64,000 nt of DNA from Candidatus Saccharimonadota bacterium (GTDB taxonomy: Bacteria; Patescibacteriota; Saccharimonadia; Saccharimonadales; Saccharimonadaceae). Every line of letters starts with the position of its first letter. Position 1 is the stretch's first letter. The notes under the pieces were generated by a model, which was not told where the DNA came from, ran no database searches, and worked only from the letters and a program-made list of their open reading frames with translations. A program made the translations under genes and the position numbers. The stretch lies in the NCBI GenBank assembly GCA_030528025.1, contig JAUMZP010000001.1, positions 372,001 to 436,000 on the forward strand. The letters run 5' to 3'. This document shows, one piece after another, positions 1 to 8,895 of this stretch.

Positions 1-2
1 CT

Positions 3-1184
3 GGTAACCGCTATGTTGCGAGCAAGGACATCTACGAGACGGCGCACATTATGGAGCATATGGCCTTTGGTGCTAATGCTCAGTTTGCGAGCGAGCACGA
101 GTACGAGGCGGAGTTTATTAAAAACGGTGCCTACCACAATGCCTGGACGAGCGACCTGTCTATGGTGTATGTGGCGGACTGTGCAGACTTTGAGTGGGAG
201 CGTATTTTGCAGTTGCAGCAAGTGGCTATTACTCAGCCAAAGTTTAACCAGATGGAGCTCGAAGCTGAGAAGGGCAATGTGCGCAGCGAGCTTGTCGGTT
301 ATCTTAACAATCATAACCGAGTGCTTTGGCCCAAGATCCAGCAGCTATTAGGGGATGACATATACACCTACCACCAGCGAGTACGTACCATTGCACGAGT
401 GCAGCTGAGCGATATTCAGGAGCACTACCGACGTACCCACACTAGCGACAACCTTCGCTTTGTCATTGCTGGCAAAATGGCGGGGCGCAAGGCGCAGATC
501 AAGCGTATGCTCGAGAGCTGGCAGCTGCCGCGTGGTGAGCGCTTTGCGGTGCCGCACGACGAACTTCACAGTGGTAAGCCTACCCTCATCCGTCGCAAAG
601 AGGCCAGTAATCTCACCTTTGGCTGGTCAATGGAAATCCCGCGTGAGCTCAGCGACAAAGAAGACGCCGCACTAGACTGTCTCAACCATATTCTCACTGG
701 CACTATGCATTCGCGCATCTTTGGCAAAGCCCGCAAGCAGGGCATGGCCTATGGGATGTTTAGTGATGGCTCAGTGGGTAAGTATGAGAGTAGCTGGGAC
801 TTTGGTGGCGAGGTAGAGTGTGATAAGGCAGAGCGACTCTTTGCTTTGATTGTCAGTGAGCTCCAAGCGGTGCTGCGTGGTGAGATTACCGAGGCAGAGC
901 TTGAGGCAGCCAAATCCTATGGCCTGGGACGTTACCAAATGGGGGCGCAAACAGTAGCACAGATTAGTGGATTCTACACCAGCCGCTTCTTCTGGGATGG
1001 CTATGTGAAGGACTACGCCAAGGTGCCGCAAGAAATCAAAGGTACGACTCTCGAGCAGATGAACGCCGTAGCACGTGAATTCATTGCCGCCAATACCTGG
1101 GCACTCGCTGGCGTAAGCAGTGGTGAGCGCAGCGATATTGTGCGGCTGGGTGAGCAGCTGGAAGGGCTGTTTACACAGGGCTAG
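3..1184 (+). CDS. M16 family zinc metallopeptidase (5' end outside window)
   Basis: The reading frame is already open at base 3, so the N-terminus lies upstream of the window. The inverted zinc motif HIMEH (HxxEH) is encoded at 45-59, and a glutamate in the NVRSEL segment about 77 residues later sits at the distance expected for the third zinc ligand of M16 (insulinase/pitrilysin) peptidases. The ATG at 51 lies inside the zinc motif and cannot be the true start. What is visible is about one active M16 half plus the following inactive-type half. No secretion signal can be judged because the start is missing. M16 proteins degrade peptides or process proteins; the substrate cannot be deduced. 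Family assignment is secure, specific role unknown. Confidence 0.9.
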   Translation, partial: GNRYVASKDIYETAHIMEHMAFGANAQFASEHEYEAEFIKNGAYHNAWTSDLSMVYVADCADFEWERILQLQQVAITQPKFNQMELEAEKGNVRSELVGYLNNHNRVLWPKIQQLLGDDIYTYHQRVRTIARVQLSDIQEHYRRTHTSDNLRFVIAGKMAGRKAQIKRMLESWQLPRGERFAVPHDELHSGKPTLIRRKEASNLTFGWSMEIPRELSDKEDAALDCLNHILTGTMHSRIFGKARKQGMAYGMFSDGSVGKYESSWDFGGEVECDKAERLFALIVSELQAVLRGEITEAELEAAKSYGLGRYQMGAQTVAQISGFYTSRFFWDGYVKDYAKVPQEIKGTTLEQMNAVAREFIAANTWALAGVSSGERSDIVRLGEQLEGLFTQG

Positions 1185-1390
1185 AAGCACCTCAGCTTAG
1201 TATACTTGCTTGTTTTACGCCATGAGAGTCGAAGTTTTTGGCAGCGATGCTCCGCCAATAGGCTAATAAATTTGATCAAATTATTTTTACTATTTTTAGT
1301 GAAGGTATGGGATGCGAAGGCAGGCAGAGAAGCACTTGCATTTATCAGGCTGCATTGTATTATTGAAGTAATAGCAAAGGAGGACAACAC

Positions 1391-1660
1391 ATGAGTGACG
1401 TCAATCCAACCAACAGTAAAAGTTACCGCCCGGGCGACGAAAAGCGAGGGTACAACGAGCTGATCACGCTCACGTTGACCGACAGAGAGTGCGCAGACCT
1501 CATGAATACAATCACCGAATTTACGATGGGCGCATTCTCCCCTTCCGCCGACGAATGGGAGTGGTTGGAAAATGTCATGAATATGCCGACACGAGACAGT
1601 CTAAGAAAGCTTGGTCACAAAATTGGCAGATTTCGCGGCTGTTACGATTACGACGATTAA
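1391..1660 (+). CDS. Small hypothetical acidic protein (89 aa)
   Basis: A strong Shine-Dalgarno AAAGGAGG lies a few bases before the ATG, which supports the start. The product is short, soluble, without signal peptide or membrane segment. It holds the sequence YNELITLTLTDREC near residues 22-35 and ends in an Asp/Tyr-rich tail (CYDYDD). No family recognised. A second short ORF about 140 bp downstream (1804-1947) shares a YxPxD plus LITLT pattern and may be a truncated copy. The gene stands alone between the M16 peptidase and a convergent gene. Confidence 0.6.
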   Translation: MSDVNPTNSKSYRPGDEKRGYNELITLTLTDRECADLMNTITEFTMGAFSPSADEWEWLENVMNMPTRDSLRKLGHKIGRFRGCYDYDD

Positions 1661-1803
1661 TGCACTCAAGAAGAGCAGGCTGCGCAAGTCACAACGCTGT
1701 TTGTGAGCGATATAACTACTGGAGCAAGCACAGCGATACTGCACGACTAATTATTTTGGGCGTTCCTCCGCGCCCGTGTTTCACTTGCGTGTGAGGAGAA
1801 TTT

Positions 1804-1947
1804 GTGAGCGAACAAGCACAGGCGGATATTCAGAAATATGGCTACAACCCTAAGGATATGCCCGATTGTTTCCTCCTGATAACTTTGACGAAGTTTTTCA
1901 GCGTATCGAGATCCATAGCACAAGACTACACCGCACTGGTTGTTTAG
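1804..1947 (+). CDS. Possible short paralogue or remnant of the 1391 gene (47 aa, GTG start)
   Basis: GTG start preceded by GAGGAG at 5-nt spacing. The predicted peptide begins MSEQAQADIQKYGYNPKDMP and continues with LLITLTK; the upstream neighbour has SYRPGD followed by LITLTLT at a similar distance. After this point the two differ and this ORF stops early, as expected if a duplicated copy lost its reading frame. Evidence is limited to the ribosome site and the short resemblance, so it could also be chance. Confidence 0.35.
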   Translation: MSEQAQADIQKYGYNPKDMPDCFLLITLTKFFSVSRSIAQDYTALVV

Positions 1948-1969
1948 TCTATTTTTTCTGCCTACTACT

Positions 1970-1997
1970 ATATAGCCGACCAAGCGGTCGGCTATAT
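1970..1997. terminator. 12-bp perfect hairpin between convergent genes
   Basis: A 12-bp inverted repeat (1970-1981 with 1986-1997) around an AAGC loop lies between the rightward 1391/1804 genes and the leftward 2021-2983 gene. No proper U-run follows on either strand, so it may be a weak bidirectional terminator or an mRNA 3'-end stabiliser. Confidence 0.45.
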
Positions 1998-2020
1998 GCG
2001 TTGGTCTTATATTTGTGCTC

Positions 2021-2983
2021 TTAGGCTGCGCGGTACACTCGGTACACTGCCATCTTCGAGTTGAGTAGCTTATTCATCTCGGTGAGGCTACCATCCTTCT
2101 TGTGGAGGATGCCGTCGTCGATGACGTATGTCTTAGCCTTGCTATCTCTGTTGTCGGGCATCTTGGGCGCAGTGTTTTGCCCGCTGTACTTGCTGCGGCT
2201 TGTTAGGTCGCTGTGTGTGCGGTAGTATTGAGCTGCTTTGAGGCGGTGGTCTTTGACCTTTTGGTAATACGTAACGTATTCGGCGCCAAGCTTGCGTGCG
2301 TTGTCATTTTCACTGATGTTTTGCACTTTTTTGGCTTGCTCGATGCACGAGCCATAGGTCTTGCTTGCTTCCTTTTCGATCTCGCTATCGGTCAATGCAG
2401 GAGCACTCGTAAGCGCTGCACTGCCACCCTTGCGGAAGTCAAAGTTCAGAATTTGGCGGTTCAGCGTGTTGGTATCGGCGCACTCTTTGATAAAGGTGGC
2501 GACGGTGGAGTAGTAGCTAGGCAGCTTGCCCAGTGCAGTGACGGCTTCGTCCGTCTCGTGCTTGTACTGCTCGTACGCACGCTTGATATCTTCGTCGTGC
2601 ACAGCGCGTGAACTACCAAGCTTGCTTATGAGTTCTTTGCGGTTGTCTGCAAATGCCTTGGTGTCGATCGTCTCACCACGAGAAAGTGGCTGCAGCAGGC
2701 GATCCTCAGTGCGACTATGAGTACGAATGAGCGCCTGAGCGTCTTGCAAGTCTTTGCGGCTTGGTGGTGCTGACTGAACAGCTACAACGATGATAATGAC
2801 GATGACTAGCACAATGCCTACCGCACCGGCAATCAGCTCATACAGCAGTTTCTTGTTTGCTAGCAATGGGTTACCTGAATGGGGCGGTGGTGTATTGCCA
2901 GGCTGCGATGCATTTATATTCATGGTGTTCGTTGGCGAGGTCATAGATGGTTGGTTGTGGCCAGGAGTGGGCTGAGTGTCCAT
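2021..2983 (-). CDS. Single-pass membrane protein of unknown function (320 aa)
   Basis: The first about 45 residues are rich in Pro, Asn, Gln and Ser; one strongly hydrophobic helix follows at about residues 50-73, then a charged, mostly helical domain of about 245 residues that should lie outside the membrane. On the minus strand a TATAAT box (3037-3042) and an AAAGGA ribosome site precede the ATG. No catalytic motif was recognised. A disordered Pro-rich cytoplasmic head plus one TM helix plus extracytoplasmic domain is a plausible envelope-protein layout, but the function is unknown. Confidence 0.7.
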   Translation of the reverse strand: MDTQPTPGHNQPSMTSPTNTMNINASQPGNTPPPHSGNPLLANKKLLYELIAGAVGIVLVIVIIIVVAVQSAPPSRKDLQDAQALIRTHSRTEDRLLQPLSRGETIDTKAFADNRKELISKLGSSRAVHDEDIKRAYEQYKHETDEAVTALGKLPSYYSTVATFIKECADTNTLNRQILNFDFRKGGSAALTSAPALTDSEIEKEASKTYGSCIEQAKKVQNISENDNARKLGAEYVTYYQKVKDHRLKAAQYYRTHSDLTSRSKYSGQNTAPKMPDNRDSKAKTYVIDDGILHKKDGSLTEMNKLLNSKMAVYRVYRAA

Positions 2984-3265
2984 TGCTTGTGTCCTTTATC
3001 TTCGTTGTAGATACTCAAATTAACTATAGACTATATATTATAGCAATAGTTGCAGTGAGCGCAAATTGACGGAGGAAGAGCTGTTGCGGTCTGTTGCATA
3101 TAGTGATGTGCTAATGCGCGTGGTATACAAGAAACAAGCGAAAAAGCAATAATACCGCTCGAGAGATAGCAATCATAATGAGGAGATGATGAGAGCGCGC
3201 CAAGAACAAGGGCGGTATAGTACACTATCTGACCTCTGTATATTCTGTGTTTTGGGTGCTGTGTA

Positions 3266-3274
3266 TGCTATAAT
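3266..3274 (+). promoter_or_regulatory. Extended -10 (TGC-TATAAT) of murD, leaderless spacing
   Basis: TATAAT at 3269-3274 is preceded by TGC. The murD ATG begins exactly 7 nt after the last base of the box, which is where transcription is expected to begin, so the mRNA probably has no 5' untranslated region. Confidence 0.7.
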
Positions 3275-3280
3275 GGCGGC

Positions 3281-4627
3281 ATGAAAGTTGCGATTGCTGG
3301 GTACGACGTTGAGGGTCGTGCAACATATGATTATGCGCGGCAGGTGTGGCCTGCGGCGGAGATTGTGATAGCCGATGAGCGGCGCATTGCTGATGTGCCG
3401 CCTGGGGTGGTGGATGTATTGACAGGCCCAGATGCCTTTGCTCAGCTGGGTGATGCCGATATCGTCATGCGCACCCCTGGATTGGCACCGTGGCGGATCG
3501 AGACAGATGGGACGGTGTGGTCGGCTACGAATGAGTTCTTCGCACGCTGCCCCGCGCCGATCATTGGCGTGACAGGTACAAAGGGCAAGGGTACAACGGT
3601 GAGCCTCATCGCTGCTATGCTGCAAGCCCTTGGTCGCACTGTCCATGTGGTGGGCAATATTGGCCGGCCAGCTCTGGCTCAGCTGGCGCAGATTGGCCCA
3701 GATGATGTAGTCGTGTATGAGCTGAGTAGTTTTCAGCTGTGGGACGCCGAACGTTCACCGCAGATCGCAGTAGTGCTAATGATTGAGCCCGACCATCTCG
3801 ACAAACATGTCAACTTCGCTGAATACGTCGATGCCAAGGCTAACATTCGGCGGCACCAGCGGCCAGGTGATGTGTGTATTTATCATCCGAGCAATCCATA
3901 TGCCGCGCAGATTGCTGAGTCGCTTGACACGGACGTTGCGCGTGGCAGCCTGGGTACACCACCACCAGCGTATCGCTATGGCACGCCAGACGATGGGCTG
4001 GTGTATGTGAAAGATGGCGCCTTTTGGCAGGGTGAGCGGCGGCTTTGCGCAACGGACCGCCTGCAACTGCCAGGTGTACACAATATTGAGAATGCCTGTG
4101 CAGCGCTGAGCGCAGTGCTCGCCTTCGATCCACAGGCTGTGCCGCAGCGCCTAGCGGAAGGACTGGCGAGCTTTACTGGTTTGCCACATCGCTTAGCCTT
4201 CGTAGCAGAGCAGGATGAGGTACGGTATTATGACGACAGTATTGCTACCACACCGGGCAGTGCCATTGCAGCGCTGCGCGCCTTTGCGGAGCCCAAAGTT
4301 CTCATCGTTGGTGGGGCAGACAAAGGTGGTGATTACGAGCAACTCGCACAAGAGGTGTATGATCAGGGTGAGTCTGTCCGCGCTATCATTACTATGGGAG
4401 CGAATGCTTCGGCGATTGCAGCGGTATTACAAAACTATGATGTTGCTGCACCTATCATAACGCTTGGTAGTGTGCCTATGACAGAGGTCGTGGATGCCGC
4501 TAAGCAGCAGGCTAAGTCTGGTGATGTCGTCATCCTAAGCCCCGCTGCCGCGAGCTTCGACCAATACCGTAGCTATGCCGACCGTGGTGAGCAGTTTATT
4601 GCAGCGGTGCAGGGCAGTCAAGCATAA
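3281..4627 (+). CDS. murD: UDP-N-acetylmuramoyl-L-alanine--D-glutamate ligase
   Basis: Adds D-glutamate to UDP-MurNAc-L-Ala in the cytoplasmic stage of peptidoglycan precursor synthesis, using ATP. The Mur ligase P-loop GVTGTKGKGTT is at about residues 96-106; the N-terminal part begins with a Rossmann-like segment (VAIAGYDVEG), and the central domain carries ELSSFQLW and EPDHLDKH motifs typical of MurD. The C-terminal domain shows SIATTPGS and LSPAAASFDQ, also typical. Length (448 aa) is normal. The start is fixed by the -10 box directly upstream. It lies about 50 kb from the dcw cluster that holds mraY, ftsW and murG, so the wall genes are split over two loci. Confidence 0.95.
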   Translation: MKVAIAGYDVEGRATYDYARQVWPAAEIVIADERRIADVPPGVVDVLTGPDAFAQLGDADIVMRTPGLAPWRIETDGTVWSATNEFFARCPAPIIGVTGTKGKGTTVSLIAAMLQALGRTVHVVGNIGRPALAQLAQIGPDDVVVYELSSFQLWDAERSPQIAVVLMIEPDHLDKHVNFAEYVDAKANIRRHQRPGDVCIYHPSNPYAAQIAESLDTDVARGSLGTPPPAYRYGTPDDGLVYVKDGAFWQGERRLCATDRLQLPGVHNIENACAALSAVLAFDPQAVPQRLAEGLASFTGLPHRLAFVAEQDEVRYYDDSIATTPGSAIAALRAFAEPKVLIVGGADKGGDYEQLAQEVYDQGESVRAIITMGANASAIAAVLQNYDVAAPIITLGSVPMTEVVDAAKQQAKSGDVVILSPAAASFDQYRSYADRGEQFIAAVQGSQA

Positions 4628-4663
4628 GCCGCTTTATCCTCGCGCTTTCCATAGCCAAATCGG

Positions 4664-4707
4664 TATAAGGGCAAATATCTCTCCAGTATGTTCATTTCTT
4701 GCACAGG
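4664..4707 (+). repeat. Copy A of a recurring intergenic element (5' half only)
   Basis: These 44 bases match 50527-50570 at 35 of 44 positions without gaps, including TATAAGGG, ATGTTCA and TCTTGC. The element lies about 180 bp before the start of the next gene, the same position as the other two copies. The 3' hairpin half found in copies B and C is not recognisable here. Confidence 0.6.
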
Positions 4708-4844
4708 AATCGTTCGCAGCTATGATGAGTAGTTTCCGTTATGGAACTGGCGAAGTAAAGTGCTATTTTGCGATTGAGCAGAATATACTATAATAGATTA
4801 CAAACAATTGTGTAAGCAATACAAGATAAGGAATCGATAATCCA

Positions 4845-5807
4845 ATGGATCAACAACCGCACACCAACCCACCACAGCATGCCGCAGCGCCGCAGTATAG
4901 CAAGGGGCAGCTCGCCGTGGCCCGCGCCAATATGCCCAGTGATAACACTGTACTGGCAGTCACCTTTATTAGCTTCTTTTTTATGACGTCGGCGTATTTT
5001 ATTTTTACGGCACTGGCTGATCACTTCCATGCAGAAGAAACTAGCGTGATGACAGAGCAAGTCCCACTTTGGCTGAGGCTTATTATTGCTTTGTTTAGCG
5101 GTGCTATCCTCTTTGGTGTCATCCTCCTTGTTGGGATGTTTTTCATCCGGATGGAGCGGCAGAAGATGCTGGGCAATGCTATGCAAGTAGAGTATAGCGA
5201 TTATGCTTGGCTGCGCGACTGGGCCAACGTCACAGCAGCTGACCTCGGTTTGCCACGGGTAGAGATTTTCGTCACGCAGAACCCGGTCATCAATGCCTAT
5301 GCCTTTGGCTTTATGAATCCATACTGTATTGTGCTGCACTCTGGCTCGATTCGCTACCTCACGCCCAATGAGCTTAAGACGGTCGTCATTCATGAGATGG
5401 GGCATATTAAGTACAAGCACACCATAGCTATGCTGTATCTGCAGCCGTTCTTGGCACTGCCGTTTGTTTCCTCGGTATCTGGCTGGCTGGCGGGCTTTTG
5501 GCAGCGCCGCACTGAGTATACGGCCGACCGCTTGGCGCTTACCTATACTGAAGATCCAGAGCTCGTCAAGAATGCGCTCGTTAAGGTGCATGTTGGCCCT
5601 GATGTAGCGGAGGGTATGAATGAGACTGCTCGCCAGTGGCAGCGCTACACCGCCAACCGCCCAATGAACCGCTTTGCTCAGACCTTAAGCGACCACCCAT
5701 ACCTTGTGCGCCGGCTTGATCACATTGATGAGATGACTGTCAAACTCCTCACACCCCAAGCACCAGCTATGCCCACTCAGCCCACAACACCAGTCCAACC
5801 ACAGTAG
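4845..5807 (+). CDS. Membrane M48-family (HtpX-like) zinc metallopeptidase
   Basis: Zinc motif HEMGH at residues 183-187 and the downstream EYTAD (Glu224) give the full M48 gluzincin ligand set. Two hydrophobic helices precede the catalytic domain (about 37-57 and 78-100) and another hydrophobic stretch (about 198-218) lies between the zinc motif and the third ligand, as in HtpX. The N-terminal 20 residues are Gln/Pro/His-rich and the C-terminus is Pro/Gln/Thr-rich. HtpX-type enzymes cut misfolded membrane proteins at the cytoplasmic face. A promoter-like TATACTATAAT sequence lies at about 4787-4796; the gene ends before a clear terminator, so it is probably monocistronic. Confidence 0.85.
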   Translation: MDQQPHTNPPQHAAAPQYSKGQLAVARANMPSDNTVLAVTFISFFFMTSAYFIFTALADHFHAEETSVMTEQVPLWLRLIIALFSGAILFGVILLVGMFFIRMERQKMLGNAMQVEYSDYAWLRDWANVTAADLGLPRVEIFVTQNPVINAYAFGFMNPYCIVLHSGSIRYLTPNELKTVVIHEMGHIKYKHTIAMLYLQPFLALPFVSSVSGWLAGFWQRRTEYTADRLALTYTEDPELVKNALVKVHVGPDVAEGMNETARQWQRYTANRPMNRFAQTLSDHPYLVRRLDHIDEMTVKLLTPQAPAMPTQPTTPVQPQ

Positions 5808-5842
5808 GGGGAAGCCGCGAGGCGACACAATGCTGCTTACAT

Positions 5843-5883
5843 GAGAAGCCACTATCTATGCGATGGTGGCTTCTCGGTTTTGC
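5843..5883 (+). terminator. Rho-independent terminator after the M48 peptidase
   Basis: Ten-bp stem GAGAAGCCAC / GTGGCTTCTC (5843-5852 with 5866-5875) followed by GGTTTTGC. Confidence 0.65.
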
Positions 5884-6033
5884 TCGATGTATTGCGATAG
5901 TGTAATAACAACGAGACTCTACACTTTACTTAAACAAAGGTAACGGAGCAAGTGAGCGTGCAGCAATACGCTGTGATATGTGTGGCCAGCAATGCTTTGC
6001 GCCGTATAGTAGAGCCAGCACTCCAGAGTGCGG

Positions 6034-6039
6034 TATAAT
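6034..6039 (+). promoter_or_regulatory. -10 box (TATAAT) of prfB, leaderless spacing
   Basis: TATAAT ends 6 nt before the ATG at 6046. The longer ORF beginning with GTG at 6028 would overlap the promoter, so 6046 is preferred as start. Confidence 0.65.
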
Positions 6040-6045
6040 AGACGT

Positions 6046-7131
6046 ATGCAACCACTCAAAAAGCGCGCCGCACAGCTCCTCGCCGATATCCTCGATGCGA
6101 TCCATCGTTTACAGATTACTGACAAAGCCACTCAGCTTGCTCAGCTTGAGGCGCAGCTGGCCGACTCGCAAATTTGGGCCAATCCAGCCCACGCTCAGCA
6201 GGTTTCGCGCCAGGCAGCAGCACTGCGAGGGCAGATAGAACCGTGGCAGGTGCTGCAGGCTCAGGCGAGCGACATTGTGGAGCTCATGGATCTTGGCGAT
6301 GATTCGATGATACCAGAGTTCGAGCAGCAGCTTGCCGCCCTCGAGCACGACTACCAAGCACGCCACCGCGACCTCCTCTACAGTGGTGAACATGACGACC
6401 AACCGGCTATTATCAAGATTAGCGCTGGGGCTGGTGGTACCGATGCACAGGATTGGGCAGCGATGCTCGAGCGGATGTATCTGCGCTTTGCCGAGCAGCA
6501 TAGCCTCCAAGCAGAGCTCCTCGAGCGCTCGACGGGCGAAGAAGCTGGCATTAAGAGTGCAACATACAGCCTCCATGGTGCGTATGCCTATGGCCAACTG
6601 CGCAGCGAGCATGGCGTGCACCGCCTGGTCCGGCTGAGCCCATTTAATGCTGATCATTTGCGCCAGACAAGCTTCGCTTTGGTGGAGGTGATGCCAGAGA
6701 TCGCTGAGCCCGAGCAGGTGCAGCTTGAGGACAAAGACCTCCGGATCGACGTCTACCGCAGTGGTGGCAAGGGTGGGCAGGGCGTTAATACGACCGACTC
6801 GGCAGTACGCGTTACCCATTTGCCGACTGGTATCGTCGTTGCGATTCAGAACGAACGCAGCCAAATTCAAAACCGTGAGACAGCTCTCACTATCCTGCGC
6901 TCGCGCCTTGCTCAGCTCCAGCACGAGCAGCAAGCCGCTAGCTTGGCTGACCTCCGCACTGGTGAGTCCGCTAGCTGGGGTGCGCAGATCCGCAACTATG
7001 TACTCCATCCCTATACCCTCGTCAAAGACACCCGCACCAAACACGAAGCCCACGATGCCCAAGCCGTCCTCGACGGTGCCATCGACGGCTTTATTGAGGC
7101 GTATTTGGCGATGGGAGTGGGAGAGAAGTAG
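6046..7131 (+). CDS. prfB: Peptide chain release factor 2
   Basis: Recognises UAA and UGA stop codons and triggers peptide release. Seen: the GGQ catalytic motif (residues 243-245, inside GGKGGQGVNTT), the SPF anticodon-like tripeptide (198-200) that distinguishes RF2 from RF1, and GAGGTDAQDWA typical of RF2. Length is 361 aa. There is no sign of the programmed +1 frameshift found in many prfB genes: the frame is open from the ATG. Its presence together with genes that end in TGA shows that UGA is a stop codon in this organism. Downstream are ftsE and ftsX, with a separate promoter between. Confidence 0.95.
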   Translation: MQPLKKRAAQLLADILDAIHRLQITDKATQLAQLEAQLADSQIWANPAHAQQVSRQAAALRGQIEPWQVLQAQASDIVELMDLGDDSMIPEFEQQLAALEHDYQARHRDLLYSGEHDDQPAIIKISAGAGGTDAQDWAAMLERMYLRFAEQHSLQAELLERSTGEEAGIKSATYSLHGAYAYGQLRSEHGVHRLVRLSPFNADHLRQTSFALVEVMPEIAEPEQVQLEDKDLRIDVYRSGGKGGQGVNTTDSAVRVTHLPTGIVVAIQNERSQIQNRETALTILRSRLAQLQHEQQAASLADLRTGESASWGAQIRNYVLHPYTLVKDTRTKHEAHDAQAVLDGAIDGFIEAYLAMGVGEK

Positions 7132-7175
7132 CAGCTTTCTCGCCCCATCCCTCAGCCATATGCTATACTGGTATA

Positions 7176-7859
7176 GTGATATTGTTAGACAGAGTAACCA
7201 AACGGTATGATAAGGATGCCAAGCCAGCGCTTGATCGGGTAAGCCTACATGTCGAGCCTAATGAGTTCGTCGTTATTATTGGCACGAGCGGGGCGGGTAA
7301 GAGCACGCTGCTCAAGCTCCTTACCCGCGAAGAAAAGCCCACAACGGGTAAGATTGTGGTCGGTGGTATCGACTACGACACCCTCAAGGATAAGCATATT
7401 CCACTGCTGCGCCGCAAGATTGGTGTGGTGTTTCAGGATTTTAAGCTATTGCCGCAGCGCACCGTTTTTGAGAACGTCGCTTTTGCGCTGGAGATTGCAG
7501 GTATGAGCAATCGCGAGATCAAGAACACAGTACCTAAGGTGATCGACCTCGTCGGCCTCCGGGGTAAAGAGAAGCAATTTCCGCACCAGCTCAGTGGTGG
7601 TGAACGCCAGCGCGTGGCAATTGCCCGTGCCGTTGTGCGCCAGCCCAAGATTCTTATCGCTGATGAGCCTACTGGTAACCTTGACCCTAAGCACAGCTGG
7701 GATATCGTCCGTTTGCTCGAGAAGATTAATAAATATGGCACGACCGTGCTCCTGACAACCCATAATGTCGAGATCGTTAACCGACTCAAGCGCCGCGTTA
7801 TTACCATTGAGCATGGCAAGATTACGCACGACCAAGCCAGAGGGAGTTACCGTCAATGA
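7176..7859 (+). CDS. ftsE: Cell-division ABC transporter ATP-binding protein FtsE
   Basis: ATPase subunit of FtsEX, which gates extracellular wall hydrolases at the division site. Walker A GTSGAGKST (residues 36-44), Q-loop VVFQDFKLLP, ABC signature LSGGERQR and Walker B ILIADEP are all present; 227 aa is normal. The GTG start sits 7 nt after a TGC-TATACT box (7164-7169), so the transcript is probably leaderless. The stop codon overlaps the ftsX start (ATGA), indicating translational coupling. Confidence 0.95.
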   Translation: MILLDRVTKRYDKDAKPALDRVSLHVEPNEFVVIIGTSGAGKSTLLKLLTREEKPTTGKIVVGGIDYDTLKDKHIPLLRRKIGVVFQDFKLLPQRTVFENVAFALEIAGMSNREIKNTVPKVIDLVGLRGKEKQFPHQLSGGERQRVAIARAVVRQPKILIADEPTGNLDPKHSWDIVRLLEKINKYGTTVLLTTHNVEIVNRLKRRVITIEHGKITHDQARGSYRQ

Positions 7860-8836
7860 GCCGCCGCAAAGATACCGCCCGTGCCCTGATGCAGCAAAAG
7901 CGCCGCCGTCGCCAGTGGCTGACGTTTGTCCGGATTTGCCGCTATGGCGTTAATAACTTTAGCCGCAACGCGTGGCTGACGGTTGCTGCGACGCTGGTGA
8001 TGACGATTACGCTCTTGATTGTCTTTACAACCTTCGTTGCGCAGCGTTCACTGGCCGACACCGCTCAGGCTATCAACAAGGATATTGATCGCTCGATCTA
8101 CCTCCGCCCTGATGTCTCGGAGGAGCGCGCTCAGCCGGTGCTGGTGAGTTTGCGCCGCCTCAGCAACGTCGAGTCAGTACGCTTTATTAGTACCGAGGAA
8201 GCCAAGGAGCAATTTGCCAAGGCCAACAAGGACGACGAGGCCAAATTGCACGCCCTCAATGAGGCGACGAACTTACTACCCGCAACGATCCGTATCACGC
8301 TGCACGACAACAACGACACATCGCAGCTGATAGGCTTCGTCAATACTAATTCTGCGCTCAAACCGCTGATTAGTGCCACCCAAACGCCGACCTTTATGAG
8401 CCAGCGGCGCAACGGTACGACGCGCATTGCAGAGTGGACGCATATGTCGCAAAAGGCTGGTGTAGCGGCCAGCGTGCTCTTTATCGCTATCTCGTTCTTG
8501 ATTATCTTCAACACCATCCGTATGGCGATCTTCAACCGACGCGATGAGATCGAGATGATGAAGTTGATTGGTGCTGACCGTGGCTTTATTCGTGGGCCGT
8601 TTTTGGTGGAGGCAGTGGTATACGGGGTGATTGCCGCAGTGATCGCAACTACTCTGGGTATCATCACGCTCTTCCTCTCGGGCGACTCGCTCAAGAAGTG
8701 GGGGGTCGCTCTCCAGCCTATAATTAATATAGCAGCATCCTATTGGTGGCTTATCGCCCTGGCAATGATGGCACTGGGCGCGTGCATTGGCGTCATCTCA
8801 TCGCTAGTAGCCACCCGCCGTTACCTAAAGATTTAG
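7856..8836 (+). CDS. ftsX: Cell-division protein FtsX (permease-like)
   Basis: Membrane partner of FtsE. One TM helix near residues 38-60, a large extracytoplasmic loop (about 65-200) and three more TM helices in the C-terminal half (about 205-225, 257-280 and 300-320) give the usual FtsX topology. The conserved RRDEIEMMKLIGADRGFIRGPF segment before the third helix is typical of the family. A coiled-coil CHAP hydrolase follows directly, the expected FtsEX partner, and its promoter starts just after this stop codon. Confidence 0.92.
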   Translation: MSRRKDTARALMQQKRRRRQWLTFVRICRYGVNNFSRNAWLTVAATLVMTITLLIVFTTFVAQRSLADTAQAINKDIDRSIYLRPDVSEERAQPVLVSLRRLSNVESVRFISTEEAKEQFAKANKDDEAKLHALNEATNLLPATIRITLHDNNDTSQLIGFVNTNSALKPLISATQTPTFMSQRRNGTTRIAEWTHMSQKAGVAASVLFIAISFLIIFNTIRMAIFNRRDEIEMMKLIGADRGFIRGPFLVEAVVYGVIAAVIATTLGIITLFLSGDSLKKWGVALQPIINIAASYWWLIALAMMALGACIGVISSLVATRRYLKI

Positions 8837-8846
8837 CATTGATACA

Positions 8847-8895
8847 AAGGAGGCCCGTGTTGACAAAGCACACACCGCTTGTTACCATAAGAAAT
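8847..8895 (+). promoter_or_regulatory. Internal promoter plus alternative ribosome site before the CHAP hydrolase
   Basis: TTGACA (8860-8865), a 17-bp spacer and TACCAT (8883-8888, preceded by TGT) form a near-consensus sigma-70 promoter whose transcript would begin at or next to the ATG at 8896. The same stretch also holds AAAGGAGG (8846-8853) ahead of in-frame GTG 8857 and TTG 8860 codons, which could serve read-through mRNA from ftsEX. Confidence 0.7.

Noticed and set aside
6028-6046. Programmed frameshift or longer GTG start in prfB
   Set aside because: The frame is continuous from ATG 6046 and the GTG at 6028 would overlap the -10 box; no CUU-UGA slippery site was seen.
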